Below, piece by piece: positions 56,135 through 64,000 of a stretch of DNA of 64,000 nt; within the stretch, counting starts at the first letter, position 1; the number at the start of each line of letters is the position of its first letter. The stretch spans positions 248,001 through 312,000 of the forward strand of contig JAFEMH010002579.1 in NCBI GenBank assembly GCA_022495995.1, in the 5' to 3' direction. A program made the position numbers and the translations under genes. The notes beneath the pieces are model-generated. The model was not told the origin of the DNA. It saw nothing but the letters and a program-made list of their open reading frames with translations, and made no database searches. This stretch comes from Adenophora triphylla var. japonica (lineage: Eukaryota; Streptophyta; Magnoliopsida; Asterales; Campanulaceae).

Positions 56135-56906
56135 GAAGATGATAAAATTTATCCCAAGATTAGTGACTATTGTTTTTTTGTTGACGTTTCAGGACTCCTA
56201 CATGCAATGGACAATCTAGGTAGCAAGGCGAGATGGCCAAAAGCAGCTGATAGAACATCACCTTGGAAGGGCAAATCTAAATGGTGCGCTTACCATGAGG
56301 ATTTTGGCCACACTACCGAAAATTGCATCGCCTTGAGAAAAGAGATCAATCACTTACTCTCCAAGGGCCTCCTTAAAGATTTGCTCGGGAAGAGAAAGGG
56401 ACGGACTGAAATGAAGGAAGCCATAACCGACACTCCATCTTCATCTCCTCCTGCAACTAAGGTGGTCAATTTCATCACAGGAGGATCAGACATTTGTGGC
56501 ACCACGTACTCTGCAGCGAAACATCATGCCAAAGATTCCAAGGAAGACAAGATGGAACTACCAGCACGCATCTGGACGCCTCCCTGGGCCAGCAGATCAT
56601 TTTTGATCAAGACGACAAAGAAAACATCTTGGATCCTCATCATGACGGGTTAGTTATCACCTTGCAGGTTACCAACTGTAAAGTCAAACGTATCTTTGTG
56701 GATAATGGGAGCTCAGTCAACTTAGTCATGAAAAGCACCTTAGAAGAAATGTCAATTCCTTTAACTGAAGTTGTGAAGAACTCCTCCGTTCTAGTAGGAT
56801 GCAGTGGGGAGACCAACAAGCCACCAAGGAATGCTATAAGACAGTTATGAAAGCATGTTCTACTTCTCGTCCAGCATAGCAATTACAGAAAGGCTTCAGG
56901 GACATC
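56135..56906 (+). pseudogene. T2 gag C-terminus and protease, internally deleted
   Basis: The frame resumes after the Sirevirus with PKISDYCFFVDVSGLLHAMD and the knuckle CAYHEDFGHTTENCIALRK. After TKVVNFITGGSDICGTTYSA a frameshift near 56570 leads to the protease IFVDNGSSVNLVMKSTLEEM (D-N-G instead of D-S/T-G). After LVGCSGET about 75 codons present in TB are missing, and the text jumps to the ATKECYKTVMKAC block. Not functional as a protease. Confidence 0.87.
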
Positions 56907-58751
56907 TTGGAGGCTGCTGAGTATGATGTAAGAAAAGTGCCCGTAGACACCTCCAACCTTGATGCCCATGTCCTAGTTGGAGCTGACTTACCTCCTGAAA
57001 TTGAGAAAGAACTGACTGACTTTTTGAAAAGTAGAAAGTTATGTTTCGCTTTGAAACATGAAGATTTGACTGGGATAGACAAAAGCATCATAACTCAAAA
57101 GTTGAATATCGATCCTACCGTCAAGCCGGTCCATCAAAAAAGGAGGAAATTTGCTCAAAAACGGAATCAAATCATCAAGGAGGAAGTAGAGAGACTGCTA
57201 AAATCCAAGATGATCAGGTAAGTACAGTACCCTAGGTGGCTCTCCAATGTGGTGGTTGTTGAGAAGAAAAATGGGAAATGGCGTGTATGCGTAGATTTCA
57301 CTGACCTGAACAGAGCATGTCCCAAAGATTCGTTCCCGTTGCCCCATATTGACTCTCTGGTAGATGAAACAGCTGGCCACGATGTGTTGACCTTCATGGA
57401 CGCTTCTTCAGGTTATCAGCAAATCCAAATGGAGCCTTCCCATCAAGAAGATACTGCCTTCATAACCCCTGAAGGTATATATTGTTATATTGCCATGCCA
57501 TTTGGAATAAAAAATGCAGGGGCAACCTATCAAAGACTGGTGAACAAGATGTTCAAGGATCATCTCGGTAAAATGATGGAAGTATACATAGACGACATGG
57601 TGGTAAAGTCCAAAAATATAAAAGATCATGTGCAACACTTGGCAGAAGCCTTTGACATCTTAGAAGCCTTCAACATGAAGCTGAACCCTTCCAAGTGTAA
57701 CTTTGGAGTCAGAGCCGGGAAGTTTTTGGGGTACATGGTGACTAAGAGGGGAATCAAGGCCAACCCAGAACAGATCAAAGCTATCCTCAACCTACAGTCT
57801 CCTAAAACCATCAAAGATGTACAAAGATTGACAGGACGAGTAGCGGCCTTAAATCGATTTATTTCTAAGTCCTCCGAAAAGTGCAAATTGTTCTATGACG
57901 TCTTGAGGAAGAACAAGTTGTTCCAGTGGACCGAGCAGCATGAAGAAGCCTTCTTGAACCTCAAAAAATATCTCATGTCCTCACCTCTTCTCGCTAAACC
58001 AGAACCTGGTGAACCCCTCTACTTATACCTAGCCGTATCAGAGAGTGCGGTAAGTTCCGTCCTGGTAAAAGAAAATCAAGGCGATCAACGGCCTGTTTAC
58101 TATGTAAGTAAATCTCCTTTAGATACGGAAACCAGGTACTCCCATCTAGAAAAACTTATTCTCGCTTTAATCACTGCATCTACTAAATTACGTCATTACT
58201 TTGAAACGCATCATATTATTGTGAAAACTAACTATCCTATCAGGACTGTTATGAGAACCCCTGAGATGTTAGGGAGAATGGCCAAATGGTCAGTCAAGCT
58301 CAGCACATATGAAATCTCTTATGAACCCAGGAGTGCAATCAAGTCACAAGAACTTGCAGATTTTGTAGCCAATTTCAGTGCTGCCTTGCAACCTGAGGTG
58401 GAGTTAGAGGTCCAACATCTCGAAGGCAATGATTCTCCCAGGTATTGGACGTTGTTCACAGATGGAGCATCCAACTCAAGGGGTGCGGGATTGGGCATCT
58501 TGTTAAAATCGCCTCAAGGCGAGTTAATCCCTCAGGCTGTCTCTTGTGAATTCCAAGCAACAAATAACGAAGCCGAATATGAAGCTCTGATCATGGGTTT
58601 ATCTACTGCTCTTAGCTTAGATATCACTCATCTTAACGTCTTTATCGATTCTTTGTTATTAGTTAATCACTTTAACGGGTCTTATGCAGCTAAGAACGCC
58701 AAAATGACACTTTACCTCCAACATGTTAAAGCTGGCAGAGTGGTTTGTTAG
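56907..58751 (+). pseudogene. T2 pol: RT and double RNase H (one stop)
   Basis: Fingers: LCFALKHEDLTGIDKSIITQ, VHQKRRKFAQKRNQIIKEEV, then TAA at 57219-57221 after KMIR. A 500-codon open frame from 57249 follows: VCVDFTDLNRACPKDSFPLP, GYQQIQMEPSHQEDTAF, the catalytic VYIDDMVVKSKN (near 57590), FLGYMVTKRGIKANPEQIKA, and the first RNase H (SAVSSVLVKENQGDQRPVYY, DTETRYSHLEKLILALIT). The second Tat-type RNase H has FTDGASNSRGAGLGILL, ATNNEAEYEALIMG and NVFIDSLLLVNHF. It ends in a stop at 58749-58751. RT is the best preserved pol domain of the Tat elements here. Confidence 0.92.
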
Positions 58752-59837
58752 TTTTTCCTTGGAATAGGTACCACGTGAAGAAAATGCTGAAGCTAACGCC
58801 TTGGCCAACCTAGGATCAGCATGTGGGGCTATGATAAATACCAACATCCTGATCATCTACGTCCAACATCCAGCCATTGATCAAACTGAAGAATGTGTGA
58901 CTATAGATCATTCAGAAGCATCTTCTCCGGGCCAGGGTGCATCATCAACATGGATCCAGCGTATCATACAATATTTGCAAGATGGAACCATTCCGATGGA
59001 TGTCAAGAATCTAAGGTCGTTTAGGATGAAGGCATCAAGATTCATCTTAATTAATAACAAATTGTTTAGAAGATCTGCAACCGGCCTATACATGAGATGT
59101 TTAGAGCCAAGAGAAGTTGACGAGGTCCTACACGATCTATATGTTGGTGAGTATGGAAATCACTCTGGGGGTAAGTCGTTATCTTCAAAAGCCCTTAGAA
59201 CGGGACAACCCGTCGAACCTCTACACCCTGTACTTTCATCCTGGCCTTTGAAGCAATGGGGCATGGATATCGTCGGCAAATTACCAAAAGCTCCAGGGGA
59301 AGAGTGTTCATGTTAGCCATGACAGACTATTTCTCCAAATGGATTGAAGCAGAGGCGTATGTACAAGTACGAGATAAAGAGGTCATCTCGTTCTTAAAGA
59401 AAAACATCTTAAGCAGATTTGGCGTACCTTTAGAAATCATTTGTGACAATGGTTCTCAGTTTATCAGCAAAAAGAGGCGGGATTTCTGTGCAAGGTGGGG
59501 AATCAAATTGATAACATCAACCCCTGTGCATCCTCAAGCCAATGGAAAAGCTGAGTCAAGCAACAAGTTGATCATCAATAATTTGAAAAAGCGTTTGGAT
59601 CAGAAAAGGGGAAGATGGGCCGATGAATTACCACTTGTATTATGGGCCGATAGGACGACATCTAAAAATGCTATGGGACAGACGCCATATTCTCTAGTAT
59701 TTGGCACTGAAGCTGTACTCCCCGTAGAAGTAACAATCCCAACCGCAGGATATGGGCTGTTGACTCCTGGAGATAACAATTACCCTCTGCCTCAGGATTT
59801 AGATACCGTAGACGAACTCAGGGATATAGTCAAGATA
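58752..59837 (+). pseudogene. T2 integrase, zinc finger deleted and C-terminus lost
   Basis: The frame gives the RNase H tail and linker (SSTWIQRIIQYLQDGTIPMD, SRFILINNKLFRRSATGLYM) and VGEYGNHSGG. Compared with TB about 30 residues with the CDSCQRHG half of the finger are absent before QPVEPLHPVLSSW. A frameshift near 59290 follows, then the core MTDYFSKWIEAEAYVQVRD, LEIICDNGSQFISKKRRDF and HPQANGKAESSNKLIINNL (the catalytic D, D, E context). It is cut at 59837 by the LINE, and the C-terminal block seen in TB is absent on the far side. Confidence 0.9.
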
Positions 59838-61670
59838 ATGAGGGGGTTTGGGTTTGCGGAAATTTGAGGATATTGCCATGGCTTTTGCCATGAAGCTTTG
59901 GTGGAGATTACGGACTACGAACTCTCTTTGGAGTAGGCTTATGTTGGATAAATATTGCAGAGACATTCACCCTATGGATGCTTCTCGAAAATCTTATGAG
60001 TCTCATATTTGGCGTCGTATGATGGATGCTAAGCCTTTGGTAGAAAGCCGATTAGCTTTGAGGATTGGTAGAGGTGACATTACGATTCATGAAAGGTGGC
60101 TGGATGGTAATATAGGTAATCTTCCTTTTGATCATATTGAAGTTTCTTCTTTGTTTGATAACGGGGTTCCTCGTATTGATCATATCCGTGAGGTCTATGG
60201 TGTCCAGCTTCTCTCATTAATTCAAGAACACTCTTTGACTATTATAGATCAGCCGGATACTCCTATTTGGTTACCCTCTTCTTCTGGTAAGTTCTCTATT
60301 AGCTCAGCTTGGCAGGAATGTAGAAGGCCGAGAGTAAGGTCTTCTATATTGTCTTTTTGCTTGAATAAATACATTCCTACTAAAGTCTCGGTCTTTCTTT
60401 GGAGGGTCCTTCATGGTGGCATTCCTACGGATGATAGAGTTAAAAGAAAGGGCATTCAGTTCACCTCTAAATGTGAGTGCTTCTTAGAGGCAAGGGAAGA
60501 GTCCATCCCCCATATTTTTATTCATGGTGAGATTGCTAAAAAGGTTTGGCAGCATTATGGCTCTCTTTGTGGTGTTCACATGTTTTGGGGTGGTTTGAAC
60601 CAAATGCTTTATTGTTGGTGGAATGGCTCGTCTACCTACAAGAATAGTGCTTCTTCTTATTTATTTCAAGTTCTTCCAGCCTTAATTCTTTGGGAAATCT
60701 GGTTGTCAAGGAATAAAAGTAGACCTGAAGGAGCTGTTATGAATCATATGACTATCATATATAAAATTCAAGAGCAAGTCCTTAGTATTGCTAAGGCTTT
60801 TGTTTTGTTCTTTTTGTGGAACTCAACCGATGATCACCTCTTTTCTTTCTTTAGGTTGAATAGGGCTGCCTTTGGTTGTCATAAAATTCGGCTGGTGATT
60901 TGGCAACATCCTTCTCATGGTTTCATCAAAGTGAATACGGATGGGGTTTCTCGTGGTAATCCGGGCCTGGCAGCGGGTGGAGGAGTCTTTCGGGATAACA
61001 ATGGTGATTTCCTTTATGGTTTTTGCAAACACTATGGTCATTCTTCTAACGTGATGGCAGAGGTAATGGCTATTCGTGACGGCCTCCTTTTGGCTTATAA
61101 TCGTGGTTATTTGAGGGTTTGGCTGGATGTGGACTCTCTTCCCCTTATGAGCATCATTATTAGAGAATATCATATCCCTTGGGCTGTTTGGTATGTTGTT
61201 GCTCACATTCATAGACTTATGTCTTACATGGAGGTCCGAGTTACTCATATTCTTCGAGAAGGCAACAGTGTGGCTGATGGTTTAGCAAATTTTGCAGCGG
61301 ATGAGAAAAGGGATGCTGAATTCTTATCTAACTCGGATCTCCCTAGTCGATGTCGAGGCCATTTTATCCTAGATAGAGCCAAGACCCCTTATATCAGATT
61401 GAAATAACCCCATGGACTTGCACGTTCTGGTTGTTCTTTGGTTTCTGAAGCTTGCCTCTGGTTTTCCCCTTTCCCCCTTTGTAATGGGCAGCTCGTTAGA
61501 AGCTGGACCCCTCCCCGTAGTTATTTTTTCTTCTACTTCGGCTTTAAGCCCTATGTATTTTCCTTTTCAGTGGTTGAGGTTGTCATGTCCCCCACCTTCA
61601 TTTGTAATTCGTTTACTTAATTAATAAAATCTAGGGAGTACCGTCTCCTTTCGCCAAAAAAAATAAAAAA
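59838..61670 (+). mobile_element. L1-type LINE, 5'-truncated
   Basis: 1.83 kb: the C-terminal part of LINE ORF2, a 3' untranslated region with AATAAA (61623-61628), and an A-rich tail cgccaaaaaaaataaaaaa (61652-61670). It starts abruptly at GGLGLRKFEDIAMAF, as is usual for truncated insertions. I see no target duplication between the text before 59838 and after 61670, and the integrase C-terminus of T2 is missing. A deletion therefore probably accompanied insertion. Confidence 0.9.
59848..61407 (+). CDS. LINE ORF2 C-terminal part: zinc-binding and RNase H domains, 519 codons, open
   Basis: The frame is open for 519 codons with a stop at 61405-61407. The region after RT: AMKLWWRLRTTNSLWSRLML and RIGRGDITIHERWLDGN, then the RT-associated zinc-binding domain (FSISSAWQECRR, KYIPTKVSVFLWRVLHGGIP, CECFLEAREESIPHIFIHGE, ILWEIWLSRNKS), then plant-type RNase H (VNTDGVSRGNPGLAAGGGVF, NVMAEVMAIRDGLLLA, WLDVDSLPLMSII, REGNSVADGLANFA), with the D-E-D acidic set present. 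There is no endonuclease or RT core, so it is a dead tail with no real start codon. That it has no stop suggests recent arrival. Confidence 0.9.
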   Translation: MGLRKFEDIAMAFAMKLWWRLRTTNSLWSRLMLDKYCRDIHPMDASRKSYESHIWRRMMDAKPLVESRLALRIGRGDITIHERWLDGNIGNLPFDHIEVSSLFDNGVPRIDHIREVYGVQLLSLIQEHSLTIIDQPDTPIWLPSSSGKFSISSAWQECRRPRVRSSILSFCLNKYIPTKVSVFLWRVLHGGIPTDDRVKRKGIQFTSKCECFLEAREESIPHIFIHGEIAKKVWQHYGSLCGVHMFWGGLNQMLYCWWNGSSTYKNSASSYLFQVLPALILWEIWLSRNKSRPEGAVMNHMTIIYKIQEQVLSIAKAFVLFFLWNSTDDHLFSFFRLNRAAFGCHKIRLVIWQHPSHGFIKVNTDGVSRGNPGLAAGGGVFRDNNGDFLYGFCKHYGHSSNVMAEVMAIRDGLLLAYNRGYLRVWLDVDSLPLMSIIIREYHIPWAVWYVVAHIHRLMSYMEVRVTHILREGNSVADGLANFAADEKRDAEFLSNSDLPSRCRGHFILDRAKTPYIRLK

Positions 61671-62393
61671 TTATTTAAATCATAACCTCTACTGACTTAA
61701 GCGTCGGAGGGGTGTTAGCCAAGCTAACACCCAACCCTAATATATTGTTGTTTTGCAAGATGTCATTATAAACTGCGATAATCCAAAATGCATGACTGTA
61801 TGGTCAACATGTGCAGCTGTGCAACCTGTCAACATCTCCAAGTTGTAAGGTAAACATCTACTACGACTTAAATGGTTATACATTTTCTAAAGTTTATTGA
61901 TCATCGTAAACCTGCCTCATGCGCACGCAAAGGTATTTCACCTCCTACGGTTTAAAAGAGTTTACATCTTTTCTAAGTCTATTGGTTATCATAACTCCGC
62001 CCGTGCGCACGTTTTCTCACCATCTGAGAACTAAGATTCTAATGGTTACAACATTGTTACATGTTGTCTTTTCAACTTGGTTACAACATTGTTACATGTT
62101 GTCTTTTCTACTTGGTTATAACATTGACATGTTATCCACGTCAAGTGGTTGTGACATTCACATGTTACCAATGAACTACAAAAAGTCCATAATCAAATAA
62201 GCAATCCCAAGGTTAAAATATCAAAGAAAAGATGCAAAACGCCCAGTGAAACTAAGATTTTGAACCAACCTAACATCTCCAAAAAAAAACTAATGTACTG
62301 ACTCTTACGAGTCCTTACAAATCAAAAAGTATCTTCATAAGGATAAACCCTCATCAAATTGTTTCTGAGAGAAAAAGAAATAACATCCTATGG
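61671..62393 (+). other. T2 non-coding stretch between integrase and antisense relic
   Basis: 0.7 kb. A short tandem repeat is at 62043-62168 (separate entry). No coding support otherwise. Confidence 0.5.
62043..62168. repeat. ~36-bp tandem repeat ggttacaacattgttacatg in T2
   Basis: Two near-perfect units (62044-62079, 62080-62115) and two decayed ones up to 62168. Each contains ACATGT and a TTGTnAC pair. Confidence 0.85.
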
Positions 62394-63063
62394 TCATTCA
62401 GTATTACTATCTTGAGCGTCGTCAACCTGCTCAATCTTAACTTCACCCGCTTTTTCATCAATGATCCTCTGCAAGCTGCATTCTCCTTATCTAAGTCCCA
62501 ATTCACGTGCTCTCCTTCCCGGTATTCTTTGATCATTTGAATTCTTGCTTCAAAAACTGCCTTTGCAGTCTCGTTCACCATGTCATCACAGAGTATCTCC
62601 ATCTCCCTCTCATGTCTCATGTCAACACTGGCAAGTCTGGATCTCCATTTCAAAATTTCTTCATCCTTAGCCTTGACTTCTAACCTCTTATCTCTCAGTA
62701 TTTTAAAAGCATCCTTCAAATCCTTCTCATATTCAGCTCTATCCATGTCTATAGTGTCACATTTTACTTTCCACATTCTGATTTCTTTGGACATCATCTT
62801 GGCAATCGAAACGGCCTGTTATCAACAAACAAGTGATATTGACCAATTTGCAAAAAGGATCTCCAAGCAAAAATTCAAATGACCCATTACCTGACTCTCT
62901 AACACCTCCTCACTTTGAGTTTGCTTCTCCGCATTAGTATCTTGATCCTCTCTTTTCCTCTTCAAAGTGACCTTATCGTCCGCTTCAGGTAAATTCCCTT
63001 CCACTTTCTTCTTGCCCTTATACTTAGCCACAATATCGTTCATCGTAAAGCCGGATCGAGTCA
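62394..63063 (-). pseudogene. T2 antisense accessory gene relic (last two exons)
   Basis: On the minus strand, exon 63063-62891 (phase 1 entry, FTMNDIVAKYKGKKKV, basic LKRKRED) is followed by intron 62890-62816 (GT-AG, 75 bp) and exon 62815-62394 (starts AV, coiled coil, FEARIQMIKEYREGEHVNWD). A one-base shift lies near 62475 before the acidic end (KIEQVDDAQDSNTE). Both exons match exons 3 and 4 of the TB gene in entry phase, first residues and the MIKEYREG / MMKEFQEG block. The 5' exons are absent between 63064 and the polypurine tract. Confidence 0.8.
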
Positions 63064-63225
63064 CTGCAAATAAAGATGTTGAGGAGATTTGTTGATGTTA
63101 GGGCCATCCGAGAATGATGGTTATTGATTCCTATTATGACTCTACAACTTCCTTTCAAACCGTCACACGAAGATATTCTTGTCAAAATATTAAAACTTTC
63201 CGTATTCAGCATGGAAAGCCTCAAT

Positions 63226-63239
63226 ATTTTGGGGGTAAT
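63226..63239 (+). other. T2 polypurine-like tract
   Basis: ATTTTGGGGGTAAT lies directly before the 3' LTR. Confidence 0.65.
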
Positions 63240-63813
63240 TGTTTCACCCTAAAATTTCCATTCAGCATGTTCTACATCTTGGTCCTCCACCTTGAGGTAA
63301 CGTCTTGACTTACATCTTGGACTAACGCCTTGAAATTGTTTGTTGTATTTTTCCTATTTTTCAGGAAAGGAATTATGAATAAAATAACTCATATGACCAT
63401 TTGGACTTGGTCAAACGACGACATCACAACTCCATTTATCAACCTATGGGATAACGGCTGATCCTCATCAACAAATGGCAAGATTCTAGGCGAAATATCA
63501 GCATGTCATTCAAGTTGTTATTTTTCAGTTATGATCATGTCTATATATTACCCTTAGAACGCACCTGTATTCATGTTACACACTCTTGCTCACTCTTGTA
63601 CTGCACTTTGTACTCAGAAACTACAACAATCAATAAGACTTTTTTGGTTTAGGTAGGCTTTCCAAAAGCCTCCCGAGGTTTTTCTCTGCGAACATTTGTT
63701 CAAAGGTTTTCCTCGTTACATCCTCGTGTTCATCTTGCTTTGTTAATTATATTCCATTTGTGCCCAAACATCCTTGATAAGATAAATTTAATTGTTGAAA
63801 TTTGTCCAAAACA
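63240..63813 (+). repeat. T2 3' LTR
   Basis: 574 bp, colinear with 43499-44072 without indels, about 19 differences by eye. Confidence 0.94.
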
Positions 63814-63818
63814 CCTGC

Positions 63819-64000
63819 GATCTTGCAGCAGGTCTCATGCTTCTTCTTTGGCAAACTCTTAGTCATCATGTCTGACCCATTCCAGTCCGTGTGAACCTTT
63901 TCAAGGTGTAGCAACTTCGATTCCAATGTATCACAAATCCAGTGATATCGAACATCAATATGCTTCAAATTTGAAGCATATGGAACCCGTTCCATTTCCC
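63819..64000 (-). pseudogene. C4 pol: RNase H C-terminus, cut by T2
   Basis: The minus strand from the window edge reads YASNLKHIDVRYHWICDTLE, HLEKVHTDWNGSDMMTKSLP and KKKHETCCKIAG, the usual copia pol end. The T2 insertion falls in the A-G codons. The last codons and the stop are at 43498-43480 on the other side. Confidence 0.9.

Larger units (their letters stand above)
43499..63813 (+). mobile_element. Ty3/gypsy Tat retrotransposon T2 with nested Sirevirus and LINE
   Basis: LTRs 43499-44072 and 63240-63813 are both 574 bp with about 19 differences. The target duplication CCTGC is perfect (43494-43498, 63814-63818). Plus-strand order: primer site, gag, [Sirevirus], protease, RT, double RNase H, integrase, [LINE], non-coding stretch, antisense accessory gene relic, polypurine tract. 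T2 and TB share domain order and many blocks but different LTRs, so they are different families of one lineage. Confidence 0.94.

Noticed and set aside
60823..61248. 141-codon ORF antisense to the LINE RNase H
   Set aside because: Shadow of the real plus-strand RNase H frame, which has clear motifs.
1..64000. tRNA, rRNA or a host protein-coding gene
   Set aside because: Looked for tRNA-like cloverleaf text, rRNA conserved stretches and plant gene domains. Apart from primer-binding sites complementary to tRNAs, none was seen.

Overview
The window is a plant nuclear repeat region and I see no convincing host gene in it. Almost every base belongs to nested retrotransposons of plant-specific types: Ty3/gypsy elements of the Tat/Ogre and Athila kinds with tRNA-like primer-binding sites, Ty1/copia elements including a Sirevirus with an envelope-like ORF, an L1-type LINE tail with a plant RNase H, and a small hAT-like element. 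The AT-rich composition, GT-AG introns and large nested LTR elements point to an angiosperm with a repeat-rich genome, probably a eudicot. I do not name a species.

Layout. 1-9619: 5' part of a minus-strand Tat/Ogre-like element (G1: RT/RNase H, gag, repeat-bearing leader, primer site, 5' LTR), with a 1.72 kb solo LTR (1167-2887, 5-bp duplication CGTGG) inside its RT. 9649-10165: a broken ORF I do not recognise. 10168-11540: a Sirevirus deletion derivative. 11555-21937: an Athila-like gag-protease relic on the plus strand, split by a complete but mutated minus-strand copia element (C2, 11920-19984). 21938 to beyond the window: a large apparently non-coding element (T1, minus strand) with ~2.6 kb LTRs, an 847-bp hAT-like insertion in its 3' LTR, and several tandem and hairpin repeat arrays. 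Inside T1 lies a 9.4 kb Tat element (TB, 30283-39697, duplication GTAGG). T1's 5' LTR is broken at 42899/42900 by a minus-strand copia (C4), whose last pol codons are broken by another Tat element (T2, 43499-63813, duplication CCTGC). T2 in turn carries a Sirevirus (S, 45409-56129, duplication GTATT) in its gag and a 5'-truncated LINE (59838-61670) in its integrase.

Relative age by eye from LTR pairs: T1 oldest, then T2 (~19 differences in 574 bp), TB (~10 in ~610), S (~8 in 972). This order agrees with the nesting. All gag-pol genes are damaged by stops, frameshifts or deletions. The best preserved reading frames are not gag-pol: a five-exon gene antisense to TB pol (31212-33053), the 519-codon LINE ORF, and the Sirevirus envelope-like ORF, which has one in-frame stop.

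Most worth a second look are: the intact spliced antisense gene in TB, and a truncated relative in T2 with an intron at the same place and phase; short motifs private to one element and scattered over it (GTGTTAYC in the Sirevirus, GATGTC in TB); palindrome arrays in several LTR U3 regions; covarying hairpins in T1; and an LTR module (hairpin, GTAAC...GAACCC box, GTGGCGACTC) shared by three otherwise different LTRs, whose last box repeats the start of the primer-binding site.
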